DNA of 64,000 bases, from contig JBOZRQ010000027.1 in the NCBI GenBank assembly GCA_050789255.1, forward strand, positions 18,488 to 82,487, given 5' to 3'. Made by a program: the position numbers and the translations under genes. Origin of the DNA: JBOZRQ01 sp050789255. Its GTDB lineage: Bacteria; Bacillota; Sulfobacillia; Symbiobacteriales; Symbiobacteriaceae. The notes below the pieces were generated by a model. That model ran no database searches. It had not been told where the DNA came from and saw only the letters and a list, made by a program, of their open reading frames with translations. Positions 16,981-25,849 of the stretch are shown here, in pieces (position 1 is the stretch's first letter; each line of letters begins with the position of its first letter).

Positions 16981-18585
16981 GTGGCTTTACGTTCAGGACC
17001 TGTGATTGAGCCCCGCAAGGTGGCCATCTACGTTCGGTGGTCGACCGAGGACCAGGGCGACGGCACCACCCTGGAGGTGCAGATGTCTGGCTGCCGGCAC
17101 TACGTGCTCAGCCAGGGCTGGGAGGTCAACGAGGATCTCATCTTCATCGATGATGGGTACTCTGGCGGCTCCCTGGAGCGGCCCGCCATGAAGAAGCTGC
17201 GTGCAGCTGTACAGCGTGGTGAGGTTCAGTGCGTGGTGGTCCTGAAGCTGGACCGCCTTTCTCGCTCCGTGGTTGACACGGTGAACCTCGTACTGCGGGA
17301 GTGGGGCGACCGGTGCTATATCAAGAGCGCCCGTGAGAACATCGACACCACTAACCAGGCGGGGAAGATGTTCTTCTACATTCTCGTGAGTTACGCCGAG
17401 TGGGAGCGCAGCGTCATCAAGGAGCGCACCTGGTCGGGTAAGCTCAAGCGGGCCGAGGAGGGCCGGAACCCGGGCTTCAAAGCGCCCTACGGGTACAAGT
17501 GGGGCGAGGACAACCGCCTTGTCATTGTACTCGAAGAGGCAGATATTGTCAGGCGCATCTTTGACGAGACCCTGAACGGCCGGGGGACTCGGGTGATCGC
17601 CGCCAAGCTCAACGAGGACGGCATCCGGTTCCGTGGCGGCCGGGAGTGGACAGCTGTCACCCTCCGCAAGATGCTCAACCACCGGCTCTACATGGGCGAC
17701 TTCCAGTATGGGGCGACCAAGATCAACCCCAACTACGGCCAGCGTGAGGGCGAGAAATGGTTCCTTGAGGTGGATGAGCCCCTGGTGGACCTGGTGGGGG
17801 GCGCCCCTGCTATCGTGTCCCGGGAGGTCTGGGAGGCCGTCCAGGTGTCCAAGAAGGGCCGGGACATGGTAAAGAATCGGAAGTCGGGCCGAGCTTACTC
17901 TAGCGACCACCTTTTGACCGGGATTCTTCGGTGCAAATGCGGAGGCTCGATGGTGGGCCGCTACCCAGGGGGCAAGTTCACTACCGCCTACTATCACTGC
18001 CTCATGCGGGTGCAGAAGGGGAACACCCACTGTGGGTGCGGCTACATCCGGCAGGACGTCATGGATCAGTTGGTGGTTGACCGTGTACGCCAGGCGTATG
18101 AAGACCGGTTGACGCAGGACGCCTACCTCTCCCGCTGGTCTTCCGAGTTGGAGGACTCGGCCCGAGAGCTGGAGGCAGCGTTAGCCAAGCATGCGGCTGA
18201 ACTCCCCGACTTTGAGAAGCAAGAGGCACACGTTAGCAAGCTGCTCCGTCAGGATCTCATCTCCGTTAATGAGTATCGAAAGGTGCAGAGCGACATTCAG
18301 GCTGAACGCCATCAGACTGAGCGCAAGATGGGTGAGCTCCAGGAGGCTTTGCGTGACGTTCATGCTCGCCGTGGCGAACGGAGCGCCATGAAGCAGCTAC
18401 TCGAGCAGCTTAATCGGTGGGATGACCTCGCAGTCCCGGACCGTAAGCACATCCTTCGGAGTTTGGTCCAGTCCCTCGTTGCATACAAGCCCATTTGTGG
18501 CGAGGTTGAGGCCAAGCTTGTGCTCAAGGTCGATGACCCGGCCCTCTCCCGACTCGTCGAAATATCAACGGGGACCTCTGCATGA
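16981..18585 (+). CDS. Large serine recombinase (integrase) of element 1
   Basis: Site-specific recombinase of 534 residues. The N-terminal resolvase domain has the nucleophile in YVRWSTEDQ (Ser21), with the helper motif LKLDRLSRS. Next come the recombinase domain and a zinc ribbon (CKCGG...C...CGCG, about residues 320-355), followed by a coiled-coil segment and C-terminal domain. The GTG at 16981 is chosen because GGGAGG lies 9 bases upstream. It begins 56 bp inside the left att core. Its relative at 29.6-31.2 kb has the same architecture. Confidence 0.95.
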   Translation: MALRSGPVIEPRKVAIYVRWSTEDQGDGTTLEVQMSGCRHYVLSQGWEVNEDLIFIDDGYSGGSLERPAMKKLRAAVQRGEVQCVVVLKLDRLSRSVVDTVNLVLREWGDRCYIKSARENIDTTNQAGKMFFYILVSYAEWERSVIKERTWSGKLKRAEEGRNPGFKAPYGYKWGEDNRLVIVLEEADIVRRIFDETLNGRGTRVIAAKLNEDGIRFRGGREWTAVTLRKMLNHRLYMGDFQYGATKINPNYGQREGEKWFLEVDEPLVDLVGGAPAIVSREVWEAVQVSKKGRDMVKNRKSGRAYSSDHLLTGILRCKCGGSMVGRYPGGKFTTAYYHCLMRVQKGNTHCGCGYIRQDVMDQLVVDRVRQAYEDRLTQDAYLSRWSSELEDSARELEAALAKHAAELPDFEKQEAHVSKLLRQDLISVNEYRKVQSDIQAERHQTERKMGELQEALRDVHARRGERSAMKQLLEQLNRWDDLAVPDRKHILRSLVQSLVAYKPICGEVEAKLVLKVDDPALSRLVEISTGTSA

Positions 18586-18595
18586 GGTCCCCGTT
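18567..18595 (+). terminator. Terminator overlapping the recombinase stop codon
   Basis: Twelve-bp arms (18567-18578, 18584-18595) with a 5-nt loop and TTT after. The stop codon TGA (18583-18585) is inside the structure, so ribosomes reaching the end would hinder its folding. Confidence 0.75.
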
Positions 18596-18860
18596 TCCAC
18601 TGGTTTTCCCGCGAGTAATCGGGTTTGTTAAGGCAACTTTGTGGACCACGTTCCACTGCGCCGGGGCCAGCAAGGCACAGAAAGCCCCTCCCAACCGTTA
18701 GGCGGACGTCCCACGAGGCCCCCAATGCACATGCCCAAAACCGTTTTGCCGCGACTGAGAACTAAGCTCGATGCCTCCGGTCCTTTTCTACTTAGCCGCA
18801 CCAACGGGCCGGCTTCCTCTGGGACGTCATGGATGCGAACCAGACATGATGTTGTTGAAC

Positions 18861-19829
18861 CTAATGAGATTTAGCCTTCTCGGTCTCAATGAGTTGCTCA
18901 ACAGTGATGCCCGCTTCCTTAACCGCCTTCAACATTTCGTTTCGCAGCTTCGTGAACTTAGATTCTTGGACCTTCAGGTATTCACTCTCGATCTCTCCTG
19001 AGCCCGTTGTTATGAAATCTACTCCTTGCCTGACTTTAAATGGCTTTCCGAGCGCTGCTGCGCACTCACGGAGAGACATCGACTGTAACACTGCACTAAG
19101 ACTTGGTTTGTGTCCCGTATCAATCAGCGCTTTTACAGCGGTGCTGTCAAGCATAGAGTCGTAAAGTTGAACAAGCAGCTTGGATTCCTCAGAGCCAACT
19201 GAGCTCAAGATTTGCTTCGAAAGGAATTCGATCCGCTCGTTTATCACTACCAACTGTGACATCATATCAGCGACCCGGTTCTCTTCATTTCTCCTAGCTA
19301 GGAACGTAAACATCATGCCTGCCCACTGTAAGCGTAGATACGACTCTATGTCGGAGAAATCGCGAAAAGGTGAAATGGCGTTGTTATCAACTTGGCTGCG
19401 GACCTCATCGATGAAGTCAAAGATCTTCGTATCATCAGCAGCGGGGTAAACGATTCGCTTTTCGTCCACATCAGGATTGTCCCGATTTCTCATGTAGACA
19501 TCGCAATCGGCATAGGTGGAAGCTTCCACTAACGCAAAGACCGGGATCTTATGTTTCACTGCAGTGCGATATTCTTCGTTAGTAATCGATCCATCGCGCT
19601 TGTAGTGCTTAGTGCCGTACCGCCCACCAATGATAAGCACGAAGAGCTGACAGTTCGGCACTTCCACTAAACATGCATCATGTGTGTGTTTAGTGGGATC
19701 GTAAAAGACGGTACCTTCCTCACTCAAGACCGGATCATAGCCGAGGGTACGGATGAAGTACTTAAGGTTCTCCCGGATGTATTTTAGGTCGTAGCATGTG
19801 GAACTTACAAAAATACGCGGTACCGCCAT
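18861..19829 (-). CDS. DUF4062-domain protein
   Basis: 322 residues. The N-terminus RIFVSSTCYDLKYIREN and the following segment with LVEVPNCQLFVLIIGGRYG match the DUF4062 family, a Rossmann/TIR-like fold found at the start of many defence and signalling proteins. The rest (about residues 160-322) is helical and shows no known effector motif. Codon use is more AT-rich than the flanking chromosome, as expected for cargo. The ATG at 19829 has GAGGTAACAAAG upstream. It may be a defence or stress sensor; no partner gene lies beside it. Confidence 0.85.
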   Translation of the reverse strand: MAVPRIFVSSTCYDLKYIRENLKYFIRTLGYDPVLSEEGTVFYDPTKHTHDACLVEVPNCQLFVLIIGGRYGTKHYKRDGSITNEEYRTAVKHKIPVFALVEASTYADCDVYMRNRDNPDVDEKRIVYPAADDTKIFDFIDEVRSQVDNNAISPFRDFSDIESYLRLQWAGMMFTFLARRNEENRVADMMSQLVVINERIEFLSKQILSSVGSEESKLLVQLYDSMLDSTAVKALIDTGHKPSLSAVLQSMSLRECAAALGKPFKVRQGVDFITTGSGEIESEYLKVQESKFTKLRNEMLKAVKEAGITVEQLIETEKAKSH

Positions 19830-20516
19830 TGCTTTGTTACCTCCTGCTCACACGTCGTAGCGGTCAGGCTGCGGCCCAAGAGAGCGGCTTATCAGTTACA
19901 AGTGAAGGCAATCTCCCTAGTCTTGAACGGTTAGAGAACCTCCGCTTGCTCCTATCTCCATGGAAGTTCCTATCCTGCCGATAACTCCGGGGGTCCTGCA
20001 ACTCTGAATGTAACGTGACGAACAGGTCTCTGGCGAATCGAGACGTACATTTCCAACGAGTAATCGACGAATCTACCTGGGTGCGGCTCACAACTGGACG
20101 GAGCCTTGACGAAACTTGCGTCAGCTACTAGGACGCCACCGCCAGCAATATCCTTCGATAATGCGAAGGTTCCCAGGGTCCTTTATTAACCTACAGACTT
20201 TCTTAGCTAGTCTCTGACGAACACAATTGATCCTTTGTCCCACGAAAAAGACCCGGCCACACTTCTATAAATATATCGCATTCCTAAATTTGAAACAACG
20301 GGTGATCGGCATCGACTGGCGCTTGGTTTATCGTCAACCGGAGTTACTTACATAACCGGCTTAGGCTCAACGATCTTGAATCAAACACCACCACCCGTTT
20401 TCTTTACAAGTCTCCGCACCCGTGAGGAACGCCCTACCAACTCAACGCAAGCCAGTTGCCGTCCGTCGACGCTTTCCTTTTTGTGCGGTTCCCTCCGACA
20501 ATCTAAGTCGGCAGCG
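19830..20516. other. Gene-poor 687-bp region in element 1
   Basis: No frame with a credible start and composition on either strand. The base composition is AT-richer than the flanks. I see no direct repeats or strong hairpins. It may be a decayed gene or a transcript leader of the DUF4062 gene. Confidence 0.5.
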
Positions 20517-20542
20517 GAGGTGCACACTCAGGTGTGCACCTC
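20517..20542 (-). terminator. Hairpin downstream of relaxase operon
   Basis: Perfect 10-bp arms (GAGGTGCACA / TGTGCACCTC) with a 6-nt loop, next to the cloverleaf. It lies 150 bp beyond the relaxase stop. A short CTT run follows on the plus strand, so orientation is uncertain. Confidence 0.5.
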
Positions 20543-20555
20543 TTAACCAGACACG

Positions 20556-20647
20556 GCCCGACTCGGATTGGCCAGTCAAGACTCTCCGACCGGCTCCGCC
20601 GGCGGCGCCCAAAGGCGCCGGTCTTGACAGGCCAATCCGGGTCGGGC
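20556..20647. repeat. DNA cloverleaf (nested inverted repeat), element 1
   Basis: Outer arms of 27 bases (20556-20582, 20621-20647) pair at 25 positions. Inside, after a 7-nt spacer, are two hairpins: CCGGC-TCC-GCCGG (20590-20602) and CGGCGCC-CAAA-GGCGCCG (20603-20620), the second abutting the right arm. No U-run follows, so it is not a simple terminator. It lies just beyond the relaxase gene. A structure of the same plan occurs in element 2 at 26170-26234. Confidence 0.85.
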
Positions 20648-20692
20648 ACTCTTCGATTACAGGCGCCAGGGGTAACCCTGGCGCCTGCTTTT

Positions 20693-21304
20693 CTACCGCC
20701 CTCGATCAAATCCCCGATCAGTTCCCCGGTCCTGGCCGCGGTCGAAGATCTTCTGCATCTGCTTGAAGATGCGGTCGACCTCCTGGATCAGCCCAAGTCC
20801 CTCACTCCGGGCCGGCATGGTGCGCTCCAACGTGGCCTGGCGCCCGATTTCCCGCTCCCCCGACACCCGCAGCGCCCGGAGATCCCGGTCGTACACGCCC
20901 ACCTGTTTCTCCGAGGCGTACCCGGCCACCACTACGTGGACGTGTGGGTGACCCTTGTCCAGGTGCTCAAACCCCACCCACTCCAGTGGGCGCCCCAAGC
21001 GCTTGCTCCAGTCGTCCATCATGGATCTAGTGAGCTGCCGCATGTCTACGCCAAGCCGTTGCTGCTCGTCCTGGCTCAGACTGAAGACCATCTTGTGGGC
21101 GATCACGCCCCGCTCAGGCTGGTCCATCACCTTGTCCATGAACTCGCCTCGGGAAACCTGCTCTTGGGTTGAATTGAACCCCCTCGGCTCGTTTGGATGC
21201 TCCTTGCCGTGTTCGAGGTACTTGAGGTGAGCCTTGAGTTTGGTGATGCCGCCGGTTCCACCCTTGTAGCTGTAGTAGCCAAGCGCCTTGACCAAGACCG
21301 GCAT
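20693..21304 (-). CDS. Relaxase (MobA/VirD2-like HUH nuclease)
   Basis: 203 residues. The HUH metal-binding triad is HPHVHVV (His119, His121, His123), preceded by the relaxase hallmark HKMVFSLS. Candidate nicking tyrosines are Tyr10/Tyr11. The C-terminus ends in DRG repeats. Much shorter than most conjugative relaxases, it seems to be the nuclease domain only. Its ATG shares a base with the stop of the upstream accessory gene (TGATG), so the two are coupled. It would nick the element's origin for mobilization or rolling-circle replication. Confidence 0.85.
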   Translation of the reverse strand: MPVLVKALGYYSYKGGTGGITKLKAHLKYLEHGKEHPNEPRGFNSTQEQVSRGEFMDKVMDQPERGVIAHKMVFSLSQDEQQRLGVDMRQLTRSMMDDWSKRLGRPLEWVGFEHLDKGHPHVHVVVAGYASEKQVGVYDRDLRALRVSGEREIGRQATLERTMPARSEGLGLIQEVDRIFKQMQKIFDRGQDRGTDRGFDRGR

Positions 21305-22068
21305 CAGCTGCTCACCCTCCCCACGACTTGCTCCTGGTCGAACTGGGCTCGGAGCTCAGCGGCCGTCTTGCGGCCAATCGGGTTCATTCCCTGCTTCTCT
21401 AGACGTTCACTCACCCAACGCTCTCGCCGGAGCTCTAGCTCCAGCTCCTTCCGTTCCCGCTGTTGCCACTGTAGGGCGCCCTCCAGGCTCTGAAGCTCCC
21501 TGGAGACGCGGGCAAGGGCGTTCTTCAGCGTGATAATCTCTTGGTTGGCTGATCGTTTGGCCTCCAAGGCTTGCTTTGCCTCGTCCCAAGCTTGCCTTAC
21601 CTCTCCGTCCTTTGCCTCCAATCTCTCCTCCCGCTCGTCGAGCTTCGATTGGAGTTCTACCAGGACATCGGGAGGTACGGGCCTGCCTCGCTTCTGGACT
21701 TTGGCTACAGCCTCAGCCCAGGCCGACTCGGCGATCTTCTTGTACTCGTTGCGGTCCTTGACCTGGCCAAAGAGAACCCGCTTCATCATCTGGAGGGTGT
21801 GGGCTTGGTCCATGGCCTCCTTTGCCGACAGGGCCGCCACCCGCTCAAGCATGTCCTTGATGCGGCCGTCCAGGCGGTTAAGGAAGGCTGCCTCCACGGA
21901 GGACAGAAGGTTGGTCCGCTCCTCGGGGGTGGTGCATGCGGTCACGTAGTACCGGACCGCCGCTTCGTAGAACTCCCGGAGGGTCATCTTCAGCGACTCG
22001 GCTGTCCGTCTGGCCAGGCGGTCTACTTCGGGATCCAAGCGGAGCGACAGGTTCTGTGTGGTCCGCAC
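21304..22068 (-). CDS. RHH/coiled-coil relaxosome accessory protein (MobC-like)
   Basis: 254 residues. Residues 1-45 resemble a ribbon-helix-helix DNA-binding domain (RTTQNLSLRLDPEVDRLA). The remainder, rich in Glu, Lys, Arg and Gln, is a long coiled coil. The GTG at 22068 is preferred because AAGGAGG lies about 11 bases upstream; longer frames exist without such a site. A DNA-binding partner encoded immediately upstream of a relaxase is the usual mobilization arrangement. It should bind the nearby oriT candidate. Confidence 0.75.
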   Translation of the reverse strand: MRTTQNLSLRLDPEVDRLARRTAESLKMTLREFYEAAVRYYVTACTTPEERTNLLSSVEAAFLNRLDGRIKDMLERVAALSAKEAMDQAHTLQMMKRVLFGQVKDRNEYKKIAESAWAEAVAKVQKRGRPVPPDVLVELQSKLDEREERLEAKDGEVRQAWDEAKQALEAKRSANQEIITLKNALARVSRELQSLEGALQWQQRERKELELELRRERWVSERLEKQGMNPIGRKTAAELRAQFDQEQVVGRVSS

Positions 22069-22512
22069 TGCCTTTTTTGCCTCCTTCCGGCTTCTCCTGG
22101 CCACCAAAGGGGTGGCGTGCCGCTGGAGCCCAGGTCCGACAGGACCTGGAGCGACGGCGGCGTGCCAGCGGCAAGCGGGAGCATGCCGCCCTGTCCGGCC
22201 GAGCGTGCGGCTCGCCACGAAGTGGCGTGCCGCTTTTAGCTCGGCCTATCCCACCCCTCGCCCTGGCGGACGTCGGGGGCCCCGGGGATGCGCCGCAATG
22301 CGGTGCAGCCACGGGGACGACGGCCGGCGGGGCGAGGGGTGCGGATTCCGGGGTGAGCGGCGGCGGGGACCCGGACTGCGCCGGGGCCCCAGGGCGACCA
22401 CCGAGAGGTGGGCGTCCTGGGAGGGGCGCAGGCTGGGAGAGGCCGAAGCTCACCCCACCACTGCTGCGGGAAATGAAACAGCGGGGACCTCTGACGAAGT
22501 CCCCGACCCACG
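22069..22512. other. Candidate oriT region upstream of the mob genes
   Basis: 444 bp of very GC-rich, non-coding DNA between the small-protein gene and mobC/relaxase. It has a perfect palindrome CCAGGTCC-GACA-GGACCTGG (22130-22149), and three related GGCGTGCC segments, including GTGGCGTGCCGCT at 22112 and 22224. The position and repeats fit an origin of transfer. No nick site could be identified by eye. Confidence 0.45.
22482..22505 (-). terminator. Weak terminator after 56-aa protein gene
   Basis: Seven-bp arms CGGGGAC/GTCCCCG with a 10-nt loop just past the stop of the small gene on the minus strand, followed by GCTGTTTC. Confidence 0.45.
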
Positions 22513-22683
22513 TTAGGCGCTTTGATCTGAAACCTGCCGGTTGGCCCTGACCCGTTCTCTTGCTTTGGTCTTGACCGCCTCGGCAAGGAAGTCCGTCCAT
22601 GCTTGCAGCGCCTGGTCGACCGCGGCCGGGTCATACACGTACTCAACGGTAAGCTTCCACCGGACCGGTTCACGCCTTGGCAT
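22513..22683 (-). CDS. 56-aa mobile-element small protein (divergent family member)
   Basis: 56 residues. The segment WKLTVEYVYDPAAVDQALQ followed by an Ala-rich helix mirrors the VVVRVSYVIDPDNAKAAQE plan of the 54-residue proteins at 13702 and 25850: a basic start, one beta-strand ending in DP, then a helix and a charged tail. ATG start with GGGGGTG upstream. It heads the block that carries mobC and relaxase, all on the minus strand. Relationship to the other two is by pattern and position, not high identity. Confidence 0.6.
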   Translation of the reverse strand: MPRREPVRWKLTVEYVYDPAAVDQALQAWTDFLAEAVKTKARERVRANRQVSDQSA

Positions 22684-22996
22684 TTATGGCGGCACCCCCA
22701 GCGAGGGATAGTGCCCTAAAAAATACCAACAACGGGGCGTAGTATCAAGTGTTCCTTTACTTTTCATCTAGAAGGATTAGCGACAAGTAAGATCCTGGGG
22801 ACGTAAGGCAGTCGGGGATCCACTTGACTCCGCGATAAAATCTGCAGGTGGACGAATAGGTGCTCTTGAACTATCAATTTATTGGAACTAACTAAGTTTA
22901 CGCTCAGTGACGCTGTCGCCTTCGACTAGTACGGAGGACAGATCTGGGCTATCCAAAGAGTCTCGAGAAATTGTGATTTAAGGTGGTCTGGCCTGA
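22684..22996. other. 313-bp intergenic region, nothing recognised
   Basis: AT-richer stretch between divergent genes. It should contain promoters for both, but no convincing pair of boxes or repeat stands out. Confidence 0.4.
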
Positions 22997-23893
22997 ATGT
23001 TTATCTCACTCGACCTTATGTGGCAGGTTGGTACCTTCGTGTTAGGTGTACTCTTGAGCTACTCTATCTCTCGACACTTTGATAACAAGTCAGCGAACCG
23101 TCACTTCGCAGCCGTTGAAGCTGACAGGATCAGAGCTCGCAAAGAATTGGCCGAACAATTGGCAAAGCAAATGGTAAAAAGAGTTCTAGCAGATGAGCAA
23201 TTACTATTAGGCCGCGAACGTGTATGGGCTAGTCTTGGGGGCAAATTCAAAAGGACCAACATCCTACTATCTTCACCCACCGCTGAAGACGTCGACGACG
23301 TTTTGATGCAGACTGTCTCCGTCATTGAAGAGCAGGAGTTTGTTGATGGCAGGGTAAAGGATGTCGTCATAGGCACCCTTATGAGTTGCTTTCGCCTTGA
23401 GCCGCTGGAGCCGGGCTTGCGAACCCCGAAACAAGATGTCATAGCCAAGGTGGACCGACCGAAACGGGACGACCGCTATCTAGTAAAGTTTTCCGCTCTT
23501 GTTCTCCTGTTGTACTTAGTGAATTGGACTCTCAGCTACTTTGATTTGTCCCTTCAACTTTACAAGGGCCTAGTCTCCGTCGCGGGAATCGCTTATGTGG
23601 TAAAGTTTAACCAGGATTATAACGACAAAACGGCTCCTGCAGTAATACGCTGGACGCTCAAGGGTTTGTCCTTCATCGCTGGGCTTACCGTCCTACTAGT
23701 GATGACTGTAGGGTCTTATCTTGCTAAGGGAACTCTTGAATATGAAGTCCTAATACAGGGGTTCCTTTGGAGTTTTAACCTCCTTCCGCCGGTACATTTG
23801 CTGTCCGAGGCTTACCGCTGGTGGAAGTCACCAACCTCGCAGCAAAGCGCCGCAATGGCTGAGGTCCCCAGCGCCACTCACAAGGAGTCCTGA
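22997..23893 (+). CDS. Hypothetical membrane protein, element 1 cargo
   Basis: 298 residues. One N-terminal span (VGTFVLGVLLSYSIS) is followed by a charged, helical cytoplasmic segment (to about residue 160). Three or four spans lie in the second half (FSALVLLLYLVNWTLSYFDL; LSFIAGLTVLLVMTVGSYL; and the region around IQGFLWSFNLLPPVHLL). I do not recognise the family. Codon use is AT-rich relative to the chromosome. ATG start with AAGGTGGT upstream. It lies next to the right att site, the usual place for cargo. Confidence 0.7.
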   Translation: MFISLDLMWQVGTFVLGVLLSYSISRHFDNKSANRHFAAVEADRIRARKELAEQLAKQMVKRVLADEQLLLGRERVWASLGGKFKRTNILLSSPTAEDVDDVLMQTVSVIEEQEFVDGRVKDVVIGTLMSCFRLEPLEPGLRTPKQDVIAKVDRPKRDDRYLVKFSALVLLLYLVNWTLSYFDLSLQLYKGLVSVAGIAYVVKFNQDYNDKTAPAVIRWTLKGLSFIAGLTVLLVMTVGSYLAKGTLEYEVLIQGFLWSFNLLPPVHLLSEAYRWWKSPTSQQSAAMAEVPSATHKES

Positions 23894-24059
23894 TCGGGCC
23901 AGCGATATAGCCCGTAAATAGCAAAATCGGCCTTTGGAGTCGAAAACCCACACCTACTCCAGCCGTTGCTGCTACAAGCAACGGAATTTATTATGCAGAT
24001 TATCGCTAGTATCCGAAGGACAGCCCGACCACACAACGGTGTCGCATCTTGTCTATGAC

Positions 24060-24081
24060 AAATACGGATACTCTCTCTTCA
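24060..24081. other. Attachment site, element 1 right end
   Basis: Element arm AAATACGGATACTCTC (24060-24075), then core TCTTCA (24076-24081); protease codons follow to the right. The arm is the inverted repeat of 16925-16940 with one mismatch. Confidence 0.8.
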
Positions 24082-25150
24082 CATAGTACGTGCCAGTCTT
24101 GGTAGGCCTGAAGTTGATCGTCTCCTGGCGCCCGATGTCCATGGAGGAGGCAAGTTCGTTGCCGTCGGCGTCGAACAGGAAGAGGTCGTAGTCGTAGAAC
24201 TCCTCCACGGTGTTGGTCATCAGGAGGGTGAGGCCGATCGGGACCTTGATGTCGGTTACGTCCAGCTTGTACCAGACCTCGTCCCCCTCCTCCACCTTGC
24301 CCCGACCGACCGCGTGGGTCGGGTTGACCGGGCCGGCGCCGGGCATGCCCAGGATGCGCTGGAGGGATCGGTAGCCGTTGACCCGGCCGTAGCCGTAGTC
24401 GTTGTCCTGACCGGGGGCGCCCCAGTCCTGGGCGGTGGCGGTGAGAAGCTCCCGGACCTCGCTCGGGGTCAGGTAGGGATTGGCTTCCAGCATCAGCGCC
24501 GCCAGGCCCGCCACGAACGGGGTGGCCATGGAGGTGCCGCTGTAGGTCACATACCGGTCGGGTGTGCCCGCCTGCGGCGCCGAGATGCGCACGCCGGGGG
24601 CGCACAGGTCAGGCTTCACCCGGCCATCCGCCGTCGGGCCCCGGCTCGAGAAGGGCGCCAGGCTCCAGCCGTTCTCGCCGACATCCCGCATCGCGCAGAT
24701 CGTGAGGGCACGGTCGGCAGCCGCCGGGGAGCCGATGGTGTAGTCGTCCGAGCCGCTATTGCCGGCAGCCACGACGGCCACGATGCCGGACTCCACGGCG
24801 TTATTGATCGCCCGGGAGAGGGCATCCTGCCCGTCGGAGGAGTCTGCCGAACCGAGGGACATGTTCATGACCCGGATGTTGTACTTGTCCCGGTTGGCGA
24901 TCACCCACTCAACGCCGGCCAGCACGCCGGCGAAGGTGCCGGAGCCCTCGGAGTCGAGCACCTTAACGCCCACCAGGGCGGCACCGGGCGCCACACCCTT
25001 CATGCTGCGGTTGACCACGCCTGCGCCGGCGGCGGTGCCAGCGACATGGGTACCGTGCCCGTGGTCGTCGTAAGGCTGGGGCCTATCGTAGATGATGTCC
25101 TTCCAGCCGAGGACCTTGCCTTTTAGGTCCTTGTGGTTGACGTCGATGCC
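24076..25150 (-). pseudogene. Subtilisin-family protease, middle fragment (piece 2 of 3)
   Basis: About 357 codons between the two insertions. Reading the minus strand from the ATGCC core at 25150: GIDVNHKDLKG, then the catalytic histidine in DDHGHGTHVAG, the oxyanion region AVVAAGNSG, and the catalytic serine in YSGTSMATPFVAG. A PPC-like beta domain (DEVWYKLDVTD onward) runs to GTYYVK at the TCTTCA core. Continuing past the core, the frame enters element 1 and stops at 24053. The catalytic aspartate is on piece 1. If translated alone from an internal start it would be inactive. Confidence 0.9.
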
Positions 25151-25171
25151 AATGTCGGTTATCTAACGCAA

Positions 25172-25195
25172 AAGCCCGTGGTCACCCACGGGCTT
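25172..25195 (-). terminator. Terminator near element 2 left end
   Basis: Ten-bp arms AAGCCCGTGG/CCACGGGCTT around a 4-nt loop. TTTT follows in the minus direction. It ends transcription of the frameshifted membrane gene before the att site. Confidence 0.75.
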
Positions 25196-25221
25196 AGATT
25201 TTCTCTACCATGCATGTGCTC

Positions 25222-25556
25222 TTAGGTTCTTTCACCCTCTTCTGGCTCCCCATCTCTTCCATGGCGAGCAACGTCTACTGGTCTTAAGCGAAACGTTTTG
25301 AGCGGCTCGCTATCAGACAGATACGTCAACGGGCCCTGAACCAACGCCACTAGTACTACATTCATCATCAGGTCGTGAAAGTGATAACCCTTCCCCCGGG
25401 CCAGGGCCAGCACGCACTCTGCATGACATAAAACACTCCGACCAGTAGCGCCGATGCCCGCCGTCGAGGCACATCCCCCTCGACTCTGAGGTCCAGGTAC
25501 CATCCCGCCACGAACATCCCAGCGACTAGGATGGCGTAGGCAAGCCCCAGAGCCAC
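25222..25556 (-). pseudogene. Frameshifted small membrane protein
   Basis: Two overlapping minus-strand frames together make one plausible protein. The first (from 25556) has hydrophobic LGLAYAILVAGMFVAGWYLDL and ALLVGVFYVMQ, then loses sense. The second frame takes over near 25425 and gives HDLMMNVVLVALVQGPLTYL and a charged tail to 25222. A one-base indel near 25425 would explain this. It could be a broken gene or a sequencing error. The family is not recognised. Confidence 0.5.
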
Positions 25557-25820
25557 GAAGTGGCCTCACGAACGATAAAAGGTTCAAGGATGATGAGTAC
25601 CAAAGAAAGTAAGCAAAGACTCCTTACACCTGGTACCCGCCAAAGTCGCCTAACGGCGTGCACAGGGCTGCCCCCTACTTGTCACTCGGAGAAGTTTACG
25701 ATTATTGAGTGCGTTCTGTGTATGGAAACCTTGGACCTGCAATCAACTCAAACTTTATGTACGGTGCACCTCAACATCGATCCCTTACCCCGACTTATGC
25801 GTTGCTGCCATACAAAAGAC

Positions 25821-25842
25821 GAGGCCCCCGAACGGGGGCCTC
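25821..25842 (-). terminator. Terminator of the 54-aa gene
   Basis: Ten-bp perfect arms GAGGCCCCCG/CGGGGGCCTC with a 2-base AA spacer. GTCTTTTG follows in the minus direction, 8 bp past the small gene's stop. Confidence 0.8.
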
Positions 25843-25849
25843 GCAAGCT

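Larger units (their letters stand above)
16919..24081. mobile_element. Serine-recombinase integrative mobilizable element 1 (7,157 bp)
   Basis: Bounded by direct copies of TCTTCA at 16919-16924 and 24076-24081. Joining its two ends gives an attP with 16-bp arms matching at 15 positions as an inverted repeat around that core. Gene content: serine recombinase, DUF4062 protein, DNA cloverleaf, relaxase, RHH/coiled-coil accessory protein, 56-aa small protein and a membrane protein. It lies inside the PPC-domain codons of a subtilase gene. There is no conjugation apparatus, so transfer would need a helper. Confidence 0.85.

Noticed and set aside
20517..20700. CRISPR array
   Set aside because: Repeats here are inverted, not regularly spaced direct repeats; no Cas genes in the window.
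16925..24075. Element core placed at TA within the inverted arms (AGAGAGTA/TACTCTCT)
   Set aside because: It also restores a frame but inserts extra residues into the PPC strand; the TCTTCA core gives the standard GTYYVKIEAYEGSG sequence and a symmetric attP.
24076..25018. Independent short protease gene starting near 25018
   Set aside because: It lacks the catalytic Asp and signal peptide, and joins exactly to the N-terminal fragment at 31.3-31.9 kb.
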